Source: Helianthus annuus (lineage: Eukaryota > Streptophyta > Magnoliopsida > Asterales > Asteraceae). Taken from it: a DNA stretch of 64,000 nt. How positions within the stretch are numbered: position 1 is the stretch's first letter; every line of letters begins with the position of its first letter. The position numbers and the translations under genes are program-made. The notes beneath the pieces are model-generated. The model had not been told where the DNA came from, did no database searches, and was given only the letters and a program-made list of their open reading frames with translations. Of the stretch, positions 20,231 through 31,032 are shown piece after piece. The DNA lies in assembly GCF_002127325.2 (NCBI RefSeq), contig NC_035444.2, forward strand, positions 83,813,675-83,877,674, written 5' to 3'.

Positions 20231-22528
20231 CTAAATTCTATTTCTCCAGTGATGGTTGTAGTTGATGGTTGAGTTGAAGGGGTATTCTTTATGTTGGATA
20301 CTTGAAGTGTCTGGCTTTGATATGCTTGGTGGAGGACCCATGGGTAACTTTTGTTTATCTGGTGGTGGACCCATGATCTGCTTTTCTTTTTGAACTGTTA
20401 CAGCTTCTGTTTGCTTCATTTGTTCTTGTTGGATGGTTTCTAGTTGATGTTGGGGACTTTCTGACTCTTTTGCTTGTCTTTCTTGTGGAATTGGAGTCTT
20501 TAGTTTATGAAGATCAACTTTTGCCAGTGTGGCAACATTGTATTGCAATCTTTTTACTAGAAAGTGAATGTTAGTAAGAGCTTGACTGTTTGTTTCTTCT
20601 TGCTTCTTTATCTTCTGAAACTCCTGATTTTCTTTATTTCTTTGTTCACTTAATTCCAGTACCAACTTTTCAAAAGCCTCAGTTAAGCTGCTGCTGTTGG
20701 CTCTGAGAAGTTGTATTTCTTCAAGAAGCCTTCCTGAACTTGAACTTTCTCCTGCAGTTGTAATCTCTGTCATCTTTTTCTTGATATCATGCAGTTCTTT
20801 AAGAGCCTTCTCTATTTCTGAAGAACTTCCTTTGTTTTCTAATGACTTTTGTATTTCTTTGAGAGCTGTACTATTTTCTTCAGTTTGTTTCTGCACAGCT
20901 TTGACAGTCTCTGATAGAGCTTTGACTTCTGATTTTTGATTTCCGATTTCTTCCAGTATCAGATCAAGTTTTTCATTCATGACTGTTTTCTCAGTAGCAG
21001 CTTCATCTTCAAGTTCTTTGTGAAGTTGTTTTGGAGACATAGATGGTTGTTCTTGGAAAATAGGAGAAACAACAGATGTTTCCCTTCTAACACCACCAGA
21101 AAACACATTTTCTGATGTTCTGAGGTTAAGAGGATTGGAAGTATCCAAATTCTCTGTTTCCTCGCCAGAAATTTGAAACAAATTCAAGTCCTGGTTTTCC
21201 TCATATCCTTGAACCTTTTCAGGTTCTCCATGAGTTGTTGAGAAACTTTTATTTTTCTCATCCAGGTTTCCTTGATCAGTGAACTGATCTCCACCTGTTG
21301 TTACCACATTTTCCTCCTCAGAGTCTGACTCAGAAAATGGGTCTTTTGTTTCACTCACATTTTGTTTTGTAAAAACAGTGCTTCTTTGTATTATTTCATA
21401 TATTGGTTGAATTGATTCATCAGGATCACTTTCAGAAGTATAAAATATATTGAGTTTAGATTTTGTTGCACCTGTTTCTCCCATATGTGAGCCTTCAGCA
21501 TGATGTTCTTCTGTTGCATGAGTCAACTGCACATCTTTATCAGCTGGATGTGGATCAGATTCATCCTGCTGCTCTATTCTTGGTGTGCTTGATTCTTCTG
21601 CATCATGCTCCATGGGTGACACCTTTTCAAATCCTTCTTTTGTTTCTGCTTGCCTACTTAACATTCTCATATATTCTTCTCTGTATGATGAATTTTCTGG
21701 TACAAGATCCATCATATTTTCTGGTAGAACAGGTACATCACAGTCTGACTTCCATGACCCTGCAGCACTCCAAGGTCTCATAATTTCTGATCTCCACATA
21801 TATTTTGATTTTGGAGTTTGCAGATTTCTTTCAGAAAAAGCATCAGAAATTATGATGGATAAAAATATGGGAAATGGTAGATGTGAATCTATCTTTCCAG
21901 TTTTGGTCAGAATTGATCTTTTGATCAGATTAAATATTTCTGTTCCAAAATCAATATTCAACCCAGTTATAAGGCTGAACATGATTGTTAGAATATTCAT
22001 ATTTATCTGATCCGTACCTCCGATCTTGGATGATAAACATTTATTCAATATTTCCATCAATACTTGCCAGAAGGCAGGTAGCTTGTTCCTCTTGAACTCG
22101 TTGATTTTTGAAATCTTCGCCTTGCATCCCATTACAGCATCAAGTTGTTCAAACATGTCTTCTTTTGTTGGTGCTTCTTCATACTCTTGATTTAAGGGTA
22201 GTTCCAAACATTCCCTTATTTTCTCTGGTGTGATTACGATGAAGATATCTTCCCATACATGTGCTGTTAGCTCCATATTTGTACTATGAGTTTCGAGAGT
22301 TTTTACAACTTGTTGTAGCAGTCTTTCTGGTACCTCTCTGGTCTTTGTAAGAGCATGAGCTATTAGGCTTCTGATCAGAAACTCAATGAGAATTTGACAC
22401 TTCACATCATATTTTTCGATATTGGTGTTCATAGCTTCATTGTTGTTCTTCAAAGGAAGATATTCAGCTTCAGTGATTAAGGGAACAGAGTGTTCAGCTG
22501 GAGGTGGACTGTTGTTGGAGGCAGCCAT
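20231..22528 (-). CDS. 765-residue accessory protein of the Copia element
   Basis: An uninterrupted ORF downstream of pol on the same strand, starting MAASNNSPPPAEHSV. Residues about 35-240 form a conserved-looking helical domain (VWEDIFIVITPEKIRECLELP, then FWQVLMEILNKCLSSKIGG). Residues about 290-500 are acidic and low-complexity. About 505-670 are a predicted coiled coil (KSEVKALSETVKAVQKQTEE). A Pro-rich tail with two GPPP motifs follows. There is no signal peptide or transmembrane segment, so it is not an envelope protein in the usual sense. A TATA box lies 88-96 bp upstream of the ATG, and the leader contains AAACCCTA telo-box motifs. ORFs of this type follow pol in some Asteraceae Copia elements (recalled, not searched). 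Function unknown. Possibly a nucleoprotein or scaffold. Confidence 0.75.
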   Translation of the reverse strand: MAASNNSPPPAEHSVPLITEAEYLPLKNNNEAMNTNIEKYDVKCQILIEFLIRSLIAHALTKTREVPERLLQQVVKTLETHSTNMELTAHVWEDIFIVITPEKIRECLELPLNQEYEEAPTKEDMFEQLDAVMGCKAKISKINEFKRNKLPAFWQVLMEILNKCLSSKIGGTDQINMNILTIMFSLITGLNIDFGTEIFNLIKRSILTKTGKIDSHLPFPIFLSIIISDAFSERNLQTPKSKYMWRSEIMRPWSAAGSWKSDCDVPVLPENMMDLVPENSSYREEYMRMLSRQAETKEGFEKVSPMEHDAEESSTPRIEQQDESDPHPADKDVQLTHATEEHHAEGSHMGETGATKSKLNIFYTSESDPDESIQPIYEIIQRSTVFTKQNVSETKDPFSESDSEEENVVTTGGDQFTDQGNLDEKNKSFSTTHGEPEKVQGYEENQDLNLFQISGEETENLDTSNPLNLRTSENVFSGGVRRETSVVSPIFQEQPSMSPKQLHKELEDEAATEKTVMNEKLDLILEEIGNQKSEVKALSETVKAVQKQTEENSTALKEIQKSLENKGSSSEIEKALKELHDIKKKMTEITTAGESSSSGRLLEEIQLLRANSSSLTEAFEKLVLELSEQRNKENQEFQKIKKQEETNSQALTNIHFLVKRLQYNVATLAKVDLHKLKTPIPQERQAKESESPQHQLETIQQEQMKQTEAVTVQKEKQIMGPPPDKQKLPMGPPPSISKPDTSSIQHKEYPFNSTINYNHHWRNRI

Positions 22529-23686
22529 TTAGGATTTGGGTTTTTGCTTTTGAAAAAGGGTTTTAGGGTTTTGAGAATGAAGATTGAAGATGGACGTCTC
22601 TGTTGTTGGAGGGGATATTTATAGTGAGCTGAGACGGAGATTTTTGAGTGTTTTTCGTAGGTTGTTTGTATTCAAGGTGTTTTATGACACCTTAATGATG
22701 TTTTAATCTTTTAAAGACGCAACCGTTTTTGAAAAAACCCTTGGTTTATCTCTAATTTAATGTATATCTCATTCAAGACAATTAGAGATTCCAACGATTT
22801 TTTAAAAGATAAACACTAGTATCCAACTTGCACCTTTTTATGTGGGACCCTTTTTGATTTCAGAATTGGTCCAATCAAAAGCCTTTTCTTCAATTGAGTG
22901 CTTTCCCATGTTGTCCTTTTAATGATATATATATTGAAAGATCTCTAAATGTTTCATAAAGAGTTGAATTTTCCCATATATATATCATCAGAAGATATTT
23001 GATTCATTTACAGGAGTCTGAATCAAAAAATTTACTTATTTATTTATTTTTTAAGATGAGAGGGAATGAGTGGAGTTTGATAAAATTTCTTACCTTGATC
23101 TTGTGAACTCCACACTTTTGTTCTGATGTATCAGGAAGTCTCTTTCATATAGCTTGTTCCAGTCCTCAGAAAAAAAAATTGAAAGAAACATATCTAAAAA
23201 TAATCTAGATTTTTTTTGTTTCTTTGTATCTGATTTCTGATGTTTTAATGAAATTTCTGATAAATTTTATCAGATTCTGATGATTTATCACATCCTATCA
23301 GATTTTATTTGAATCTTACCAGATTTTCCTTGTTATCATCAGACACGATTTCTTAGTTCCCCCTGGACCTATTGACATATATAACTAACATTTAATTAAG
23401 AAAAATTGAATATATTACTGAACAAAAGTGGGTTAGAACACACAAAAAAAAATTAACAAGCTAAAACAAACACAGATAGACCTAACTACTCATCATCTTC
23501 ATCCAACACGTTATACATGCACTTCACATATAACCAGAGACTGGTTATTCTTCCTGTATGAAAGGTTGATGGAACCAGGGAAGCAACTCTTAAGTTTTCT
23601 TGAAGTGCCAGTTCAGCTCTTGTATAACAACTTCTCACACCACCAAAGTCAAGCTGACTTGTGATTACTTTGGTTACAAAAAGAGG
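22529..23686 (-). promoter_or_regulatory. Spacer with promoter for the 765-codon accessory gene
   Basis: On the minus strand CTATAAATAT (plus 22615-22624) is followed by a CT/AAC-rich leader with AAACCCTAAAACCC and then the ATG at 22528. Further upstream (about 23200-23350) is a cluster of ATCAGA and TCTGAT motifs also found in the LTR. An A-rich AATAAATAAATAAG on the minus strand near 23035-23050 could end the transcript of the preceding accessory gene. No ORF. Confidence 0.6.
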
Positions 23687-24301
23687 CTAGATCAGAAAAG
23701 GATTACGGTCATGGACGTTTCCTTCTAAGTCTGTCATGAGAAACTTAGCATAATTGTAAGGTTTTTCCTGTACAATCGCATGCGCCACTTCCATCATCCT
23801 GTAAGACAGCTCATTAAAGTGTCCAGTCTTTTTCGAAAAGCAGACACTCAGCTGTGTTACCAAATATTGAAAAGGTGGTATGAACCCAGATTTACAAATT
23901 TGCCTTGACACATTGCTTGAATTGTAGCCCATTTCAGTCAAGGTCCTTTGCACTTCTGCCTTTTCTAATATGCTGATCCTTCGATAATCACCCAATTTGA
24001 GGACACCTCTGAGTGTTTCCTCTTTTAGGGTGATCTCTACCCCCATAACCTCACTTCTTATCCACATAGAAGTGCCACTCATAACAACTTTAGCATTCCA
24101 CCAGAACTCCTGAAGAAATTCTGGATATATGGTGACATGTGTAGACATGGCAAAGCCCAAGGGACTTCTCATGATCATATTGTATACAAACCTGCAGTCC
24201 TCCCATGCAGGTCCTTCTAAGTTGGATCTTAATCTGAGATTATGATGTTCATAAAGTTTGAGAGGGAATTGATTGGATTCCATGGATTTTGGGTGGTTCA
24301 T
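23687..24301 (-). CDS. 204-residue accessory protein of the Copia element
   Basis: ORF between pol and the larger accessory gene, starting MNHPKSMESNQFPL. Residues about 55-190 contain IYPEFLQEFWWNAKVV, then GVEITLKEETLRGVLKLGDY, then FIPPFQYLVTQLSVCFSKKTG and PYNYAKFLM. This order of a W-rich strand, a helix, and a cysteine or leucine helix before (K/G)KTG parallels residues 90-240 of the 765-residue protein, so the two may be diverged paralogues. The start is the first ATG after a TATA box 80-91 bp upstream. No membrane segment or catalytic motif was recognised. Function unknown. Confidence 0.65.
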   Translation of the reverse strand: MNHPKSMESNQFPLKLYEHHNLRLRSNLEGPAWEDCRFVYNMIMRSPLGFAMSTHVTIYPEFLQEFWWNAKVVMSGTSMWIRSEVMGVEITLKEETLRGVLKLGDYRRISILEKAEVQRTLTEMGYNSSNVSRQICKSGFIPPFQYLVTQLSVCFSKKTGHFNELSYRMMEVAHAIVQEKPYNYAKFLMTDLEGNVHDRNPFLI

Positions 24302-24830
24302 TTTGAAATAAGAAGTTTTTTCTGATGGTAGGCTTTTGAAGAGAAGATTTTGTTGTGAAGAATGTCTTTTTCAGATTGTTAATATTTATAGGTGAAAGTG
24401 ATAGTTTCATATTAACAAAAAAAATTTCTTCTCTTCATTTAAGACGATATCTATTGCAGTGAATATGACAGTCTACTGAGCCTTTTATGTGAGTAAGCAT
24501 TCAATAGGTGGGCGGCTACTTTCATAGTTCCTAATGATATTGGTGCTTACGTGTTTCTGTTAAACTCCTTATAATCGAATGACGTTGCATGTTTAAAAAA
24601 AATCCCCCTTTTTTTTTGAAAAATCATTTGTGACGATTGAATTCTTTGGATTTAATTTTATCTTTATGCATGTCATCAATGTTTCCCCCTTTTTTTAAAA
24701 AAAAAATTAAAAAAAATTTACACAAATGGAATATGTATGAAGATATGGACTTTTGATGATAACTGATTATTATGTACAATTAAACAAAAGTTCCTGATGT
24801 AAATCAGAATTTCTGGTAAATCATCACATT
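24302..24830 (-). promoter_or_regulatory. Spacer with pol 3' end and promoter for the 204-codon gene
   Basis: CCTATAAATATT on the minus strand (plus 24381-24392) precedes the ATG at 24301 by about 80-90 bp. Right after the pol stop, the minus strand has AATAAATT and CAATAAAATG, possible polyadenylation signals. Several T-tracts lie between. No ORF. Confidence 0.6.
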
Positions 24831-27800
24831 TTATTGATAATTTATTAAATCTTCTGATTTTTCATCAGATAGATGAATTTCTGTATCAAAATTCTGTTTA
24901 ATTGTCCTTTCATTCTCAGTATCTTGGTGATTATCAATTTGGTTTTCATTTTGTTTTGCTTTTATTTCTGAAACATTTTCATCTCTTATGTTGACCATGC
25001 CAAGTTTGCTGATCAAAAAATTATGTCTCTTTTCATCAAGAGGTTTTGTAAATATATCAGCAATTTGGTTTTCAGTTGGAACAAAATACATTTCAATGTT
25101 ACCTTTCTCCACATGATCTTTTATGAAGTGATATCTGACATCTATGTGTTTGGTTCTTGAGTGATGAACTGGATTTTCTGTTATTGCAATTGCACTCTTT
25201 GAATCACACAAAATTGGTATTTTTGTCATATTTACTCCATAGTCCTTCAGTTGAGTTTGCATCCACAGCACTTGTGAACAACAGCTTGCTGCTGCAACAT
25301 ATTCTGACTCTGCTGTTGATGTGGCAACACAGTTTTGCTTCTTGCTTGCCCAACATACCAATTTTTCCCCCAAGATTTGACAAGCACCAAATGTGCTTTT
25401 TCTGTCAATCTTACACCCTGCATAATCTGCATCTATGTATGCAATTAATTCAAGGCTTGTATCCTTTGGATACCAGAGACCAAGTTCTGAAGTGCCTTTT
25501 AGATATTTAAAAACCCTTTTTACAGCTTTTAAATGGGATTCCTTAGGGTCACATTGATATCTGGCCAGAAAGCATGTAGCAAACATGATGTCTGGTCTAC
25601 TTGCAGATAAGTATAACAATGACCCTATCATCCCCCTATAGGTTTTAATATCTACACTTATTCCATCTTTATCAGAATCCAATTTGTTCCCTGTTGCCAT
25701 GGGAGTTTTTGAAACAGAGCAGTTTTCAAGTGAATATTTTGTAGAATTGTTTTGACATATTTTGATTGACTCAAAAATATTCCATCAATTCTTTGTTTAA
25801 CTTGTAACCCTAAGAAAAAGGTTAATTCACCCATCATGCTCATTTCAAAATGGCTGGTCATTAATTTTTGAAACTTTTTGCAAAATTTTTCATTTGTTGA
25901 TCCAAATATAATGTCATCAACATATATCTGAACCAACAAAGTATGATTTTTGTGTGTTTTGAGAAAAAGTGTGGTGTCAATAGTACCTTTGGTAAAACCA
26001 GAATTGAGTAAGAAGTTTGATAATGTTTCATACCACGCTCTAGGAGCTTGCTTCAATCCATACAAGGCTTTGTTTAATCTATAAACATGATTTTGAAATT
26101 TTGGATCAACAAAGCCTTCAGGTTGTTGCACATAAACTTCTTCTTCAATTTTACCATTTAAGAAAGCTGATTTCACATCCATTTGATAAACTTTGAAATC
26201 CTTGGATGCAACATAAGCAAGAAAAATTCTTACAACTTCTAATCTAGCTACTGGTGCAAAGGTTTCATCATAATCAATACCTTCTTGTTGACAGTAACCT
26301 TTGACTACTAACCTTGCTTTGTTCCTTGTGATTATGCCATTTTCATCAGATTTATTCCTGTATACCCATTTTGAGCCTATGATAGATTTGTCTTTGGGCT
26401 TGGGTACCAGATCCCATACTTTGCTCTTTTCGAATTGATCCAGCTCTTCTTGCATAGCTTGTATCCAATCTGGATCATTCAGAGCTTCTTTGGCAGATTT
26501 GGATTCTATTATGCTTAAGAACCCAACATATGCACATTCATGTGCAGTTGCAGATCTTGTTCTCACACCATCAGCTGGATTGCCAATGATATCAGAATGA
26601 ACATGCCCTTTGATCCATCTTAACCTGTTTTGAACAATTGTTGGTTCTGATGGATTTGAAGTTTCCCCCTGTTCAGTTACCTCTGTTTCATGTAAAGCAC
26701 CAGAATTTTGATTTTCTGTTGTGCTATTTACTTGTTCTTCAGGGTTAGTACATGATATTTCTGATGATTTAAATGTACAAGCTTTATCATGTTCTAAAAA
26801 ATCTTCTGATATCATTTCAAAGAGATGCTCATAATTTTCTTGTTTGTCAGAAAAGTTTATTTCTTTCATGTATTCATCAGAAACTTCAGTCTCTGATGAG
26901 TTATCAAATGAGACATATAAACTTTCTCTGATTGTCCTTGTATTAAGAATAAAAATTCTATAAGCTTTTGAGGACAAAGAATACCCAAGAAAAATACATT
27001 TTTCTGCTTTTCTATCAAATTTTTCAAGGCTTTCAAAATCATTAAAAACAAAACATCTACAACCAAATGTGTGTAAAAATTTTACACTTGGAATTCTATT
27101 ATTTATAATGTTGTAGGGTGTTTTGTTTAGCCTTTTGTTGATGAGAGTCCTGTTTTAAGTAAAACATGCATTTGCAATTGCTTCTGCCCAAAAGTGAGAG
27201 GGCATTTTGGCATATGCAAGCATTGTTCTGGCAGCTTCTACTAAGGTTCTATTTTTTCTTTCAACAACCCCATTTTGTTGAGGGGTTCTGGGAGCAGAAA
27301 AGTCATGAGAGATTCCTTTGTTTACAAGAAAGCTTTCAATTTTTGAATTTTTGAATTCTGTCCCATTGTCTGATCTGATCCTTCTTACTGTTAGTTTTAA
27401 CAGTTTTCAATTTTCTTTATAAAATTAATGATCAAATCAGGTGTTTCACTTTTCTTTCTCAAAAATTCAACCCATGTATATCTGGAAAAATCATCAACTA
27501 TTACTAGTATATATTTCTTTTCAGAAAAACTTTCTGTGCCTATGGGTCCACACAAATCCATGTGTAAAAGTTTCAAATTTTGTGTAATTGAAGATTCAGA
27601 AATTGACTTGTGAGAGCTTCTTTTTGACTTTCCCATCTCACAAGCATCACAAATTTTATCCTTTTTAGAGGATATGAAAGGTAACCCTTTTACCAGACCC
27701 TTACTTGCTAATTTGTTCAGGTTTTTGAAATTTAAGTGAGCCAATCTTTTATGCCACAACCAACTACTTCCTTTGTTAATTTTTGAAAATAAACATAGTT

Positions 27801-28167
27801 TAGGATGTACATTTTCTTCTTTGAAGTCAAAGTAATAGATTGATTGTCTTATCCTTTTCCCACTCAAATATATTTTATTATCATCCATTCCTATTAGCAA
27901 GCATGTTTCTGGTAAAAATGTTACCTGAAAACCTTTGTCACAGAATTGACCACAGCTCAGCAAATTATACTTTAAGCCTTCAACATAAGCTACTCTTTCA
28001 ATGGTCAAACATCCATACCTGATACATCTGTATCCCATTATCCTTCCTTTCACTCCGTTCCCAAAGTTCACCATTTTACCCAGCTTTGAGACAAAGTTGC
28101 TGAGTAAGCTCCTATCTCCAGTCATGTGCTTGGAGCTTCCTAAGTCGCAGTACCAGATCTGCTGCAC
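24831..28167 (-). pseudogene. Copia pol: protease, integrase, reverse transcriptase, RNase H
   Basis: The order on the minus strand is typical of Copia. It begins with a protease remnant CDLGSSKHMTGD, where the usual DSG reads DLG. The integrase has an HHCC zinc region (LWHKRLAHLNFKNLNKL, then CDACEMGK), LLHMDLCGP, RSDNGTEF and VVERKNRT. Reverse transcriptase has [12 protein letters not shown] and YVDDIIFGS. RNase H has YIDADYAG, STAESEYVAA and TKHIDVRYHFIKDHV. Frames break near 27400 (frameshift after a run of A), at about 27155 (CAA to TAA type stop) and near 25735 (frameshift). Length is otherwise normal. It cannot make an intact polyprotein, so the element would need helper enzymes. Confidence 0.88.
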
Positions 28168-28943
28168 ATGATGGTCCTGAAATGAAATTTTTAGAGGGTT
28201 TTAGGTACCCAGGTATGCTTGGGTACACTTTCTGATGATATTCTGGTTCTATTATTTCTTCTAGATGATCTTTCATCAGAATTTCTGTTGAATGCTGAGC
28301 CATTAACAGAATTTTTGTTTTTCTTTTGGAGATGGTGTTGAACAAGCTTCAGTATTTCAACACACATACAGGAATCATCAGAAATTTCCGATTTTCCTAC
28401 TTGTGATGGAATGAAGGGATAGTTTTGAAAAGATGAGTGAACTGCTTCTGGAGTTTTTACAAACTCTTGACTGCATTCACTTCTTTTTGGTTCAAAATTT
28501 GGCTTGTCAAAGGAGTATTCAGAACATGTTGATTTGCAAGTTTCAGAATCAGATTCTGATAGGTATTTATCAGAAGTCTATTGAGTAGCTTTTACAAAGA
28601 CAGTAGGTTTGTTATTGTTTGTTCTTACATAACCCAACCCTTCTCCTTTGTTCTTTGGAGTGGACTCTATGAAATTTATAAATTCTTTTGCTTCTTGAAA
28701 ACCTCTTACATTAATTTCTTTATCATTGATTTTCTTGTAAAGATATCTTCTTTCATTTTCATAGAACTCGATTTTAGCTCTTTGATCTAAGCTTTGTTCT
28801 ATTAGTAATTGGTTTTCAAGAGTGATTTTATTCAAGGTCCTCTGCAACTCATCAGATTTTTTTACCATCTGATTGATGTTTAACTTGCAAGTTTAAAAAA
28901 TCTGACATGAGCTCATTTAGCTTGTGTTCAAGATCAAGATTGT
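28168..28943 (-). pseudogene. gag-pol linker with coiled-coil segment
   Basis: Minus-strand fragments between the Gag zinc knuckle and the protease. 28578-28868 is rich in heptads (LQRTLNKITLENQLLIEQSL) and ends with NNNKPTVFVKATQ. A second fragment at 28112-28345 contains the HQKVYPSIPGYLKPSKNF stretch. In SIRE elements this linker lies in one frame with gag and pol. Here it is interrupted. Confidence 0.55.
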
Positions 28944-30167
28944 CTAAATTACCTGATGTCCTGAAGTCTCTGGTATGTCATCAGAAAGTGCCATGAGACA
29001 GAAGTTGGCCATTTCTTCTTCTTCTTCATCAGAAGAATCATCAGATAGCCATGTATCTGTTCCAACAATTAAGCTGACTTGCTGTTGTTGCTTCTTAGCT
29101 TCCTCAAGCTTCTTTACATAGTAAGAAACATCTTTCAGCTTCTTGGTCTTACACTCAGATGCATAATGACCTTTTTGCTTGCACTTGTAACACACCACCT
29201 CAGCCTTTCCTTTATCCTTAGATCTAACATCTTCTTTAGATCTATCATCCATCCTCTTTCTATCACTCCTCTGGTACCTCTGGCCTCCTCCCCTCAACCT
29301 TTGCTCAAATGTTTTGGTGAGCAGTGCTATTGCATCAGCAAAGACTGAAAAATCTGATGATGAATCAGAAGTCTCAAGGGCCTGGCTTTTTGATGGTTGT
29401 GGATCATTGGAAGTTGTTTGTCTTTGTGAGTTAGAGATAAGAGCTAAAGATCCCCCTCTTTGAATGGTTTCTTCAAATATTTCTTCCTCTCTGGGGATCA
29501 AGATGCTATATAAGTCATGAAGACTCATGTTTCCTAGTTCTAAGGTTGAGGACAAAGTCATTGTTAGACTTTTCCATTCTCTAGGCAAAGCATCAAGAAA
29601 TTTTATGTTTCTTTCATCATTTGATTTAGTTATTCCAAATTTCTTTAGCTCGTTTAAAAGTTTTGTGAACCTTTGATATGTGTCATTTAACTTTTCATTA
29701 GGTAAACTTTTAAACCTTTCATAGGATGAGACGTTATTTGTTCTCTTGTTTCTTTTCATCCTTTCTCCTCCTTCACAAAGATTCTCCAACTGATCCCATA
29801 TTTCCTTGGTTGATGCACAAGCATCAACTTGTGAAAATATTTCATTAGGGATGGCGATTATTAAGAGTGATTTTACTCTTTCATCCCCAACCACCAGATC
29901 CTTGTCTTCCGCGCTCCAGTTTATTTCACTTTTGGGAGCACGGGAGGCAGGGATTTCTAGTGTTTGGTCAGTTGCTGGAATTGCTGGTATTTCAGTCATT
30001 GGTATATGTGGACCCCTTTCAATGGATTAAAACAGAGCTCGGTCATGACCATTAACGAAATTGACCATCCTGATTTTCCATTGGGGGTATTCCTCCCTGA
30101 CCAGAGTCGGAGGTTTGGACATAGAACCAATGTTAAAAGCATTATTCCAGGTTTGAAAGCTGGCCAT
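28944..30167 (-). pseudogene. Copia gag with one internal stop
   Basis: Starts MASFQTWNNAFNIGSM at 30167, reads through a TAA stop at 30029-30027 and continues in frame from SIERGPHIP to 28944. The body has the UBN2-like pattern (KEIWDQLENLCEG, NDTYQRFTKLLNELKKFG, FLDALPREWKS). A CCHC zinc knuckle CYKCKQKGHYASEC follows, then an acidic tail. Gag forms the cytoplasmic particle and packages RNA. Only the single stop spoils it. An ATG after the stop (29999) would allow a 351-residue product lacking the first 57 codons. Confidence 0.85.
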
Positions 30168-30222
30168 ATTTAGAAAAAAAGAAGAAGAGCGATTGATCGT
30201 TTGAAAATAATTTATTCAATCA

Positions 30223-30234
30223 GCTCTGATACCA
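30223..30234 (-). promoter_or_regulatory. Primer binding site of the Copia element
   Basis: On the minus strand TGGTATCAGAGC, two bases from the LTR end. It is complementary to the 3' end of initiator tRNA-Met and is the standard plant Copia primer site. Confidence 0.9.
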
Positions 30235-30236
30235 AT

Positions 30237-31027
30237 TGTTGGACCCAGTATGGCCTTAACAACTTCTTTTTACGTAATATGGCAAGTGATTTCAGTATAT
30301 GTGAAAAAGATGTGCGGAAATGGAAATCAGACTTTCAAGAAACAAGACCTACAGAATTATCAAGTTTATATCACTTTGAAACGAATTAGTTTAACAAGGT
30401 GATTGTAAGATTATTATCTAATACAAATGAATATTGATTTCTGTGGGTGAGAAGAGCAGTTGGAGTTTGAGTGTTTGTTTGTGAATGCTAAGCTTCAAAC
30501 TCAAGTATCTTCTGCCTCTCGAGCCTTCTATTTATAGACGGCTGTGGACATGAATAAACAATTGTTTATTCATGCAATAAGTCCTGCGTAAAGTAGCAAT
30601 TTGACATATTCATTGAATCCATCGTTCAAGTTGCATTTGTAATCATGAAAACCAATAATGTCATGCTTCGGTCATGGGTGGCAGGATAGAGTTGTGATTT
30701 TAGACAAGTGGGTCTTTCATCAGAATTTCTGATAAGCCACTTCATCAGAAATTCTGGTGAACAAATCATCAGAAAGTTTGATGATCAGAATTTGTCAGAA
30801 ACTGATGATATTTCATCAGAAATATCATCAGATCCATCAGAAACGACCTTCTCTGATAATCCAAATCAACTCTTTATCAACTTGAGATTCTTTGTAGTAG
30901 ATACTTTGCTTTTTAGTTGTCCCAACTGTTTTTCTTCATCTTGTTGTGTTCTTCAGGACTGTTATCTTCTTCAGAGATCCAGTTGATTGAGATTTTCTTC
31001 AATATTTACAAATAAAGTTTCCTAACA
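30237..31027 (-). repeat. 5' LTR of the Copia element
   Basis: 791 bp, about nine base differences from the other LTR. TATA box CTATAAATAG on the minus strand near 30529-30538, a 26-bp palindrome at 30549-30574 just upstream of it, and the ATCAGAAA cluster further upstream (about 30715-30850), that is, in U3. Confidence 0.93.
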
Positions 31028-31032
31028 GTGCC

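Larger units (their letters stand above)
18245..31027 (-). mobile_element. Complete SIRE/Maximus-type Copia element with accessory genes
   Basis: 12.8 kb with two LTRs of 790-791 bp (TGTTGGACCCAG...TTTCCTAACA), which differ by about nine substitutions and one indel by eye. The target duplication GTGCC is at 18240-18244 and 31028-31032. Coding order on the minus strand is LTR (30237-31027), primer site, gag, pol, two accessory genes, polypurine tract and LTR (18245-19034). gag and pol contain stops and frameshifts, while the 765-codon accessory ORF is open throughout. The low LTR divergence points to a recent insertion. Confidence 0.93.

Noticed and set aside
20231..22528. Envelope gene
   Set aside because: The position fits an env-like ORF, but there is no signal peptide, transmembrane segment or furin-type site. 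The coiled coil alone is not enough.
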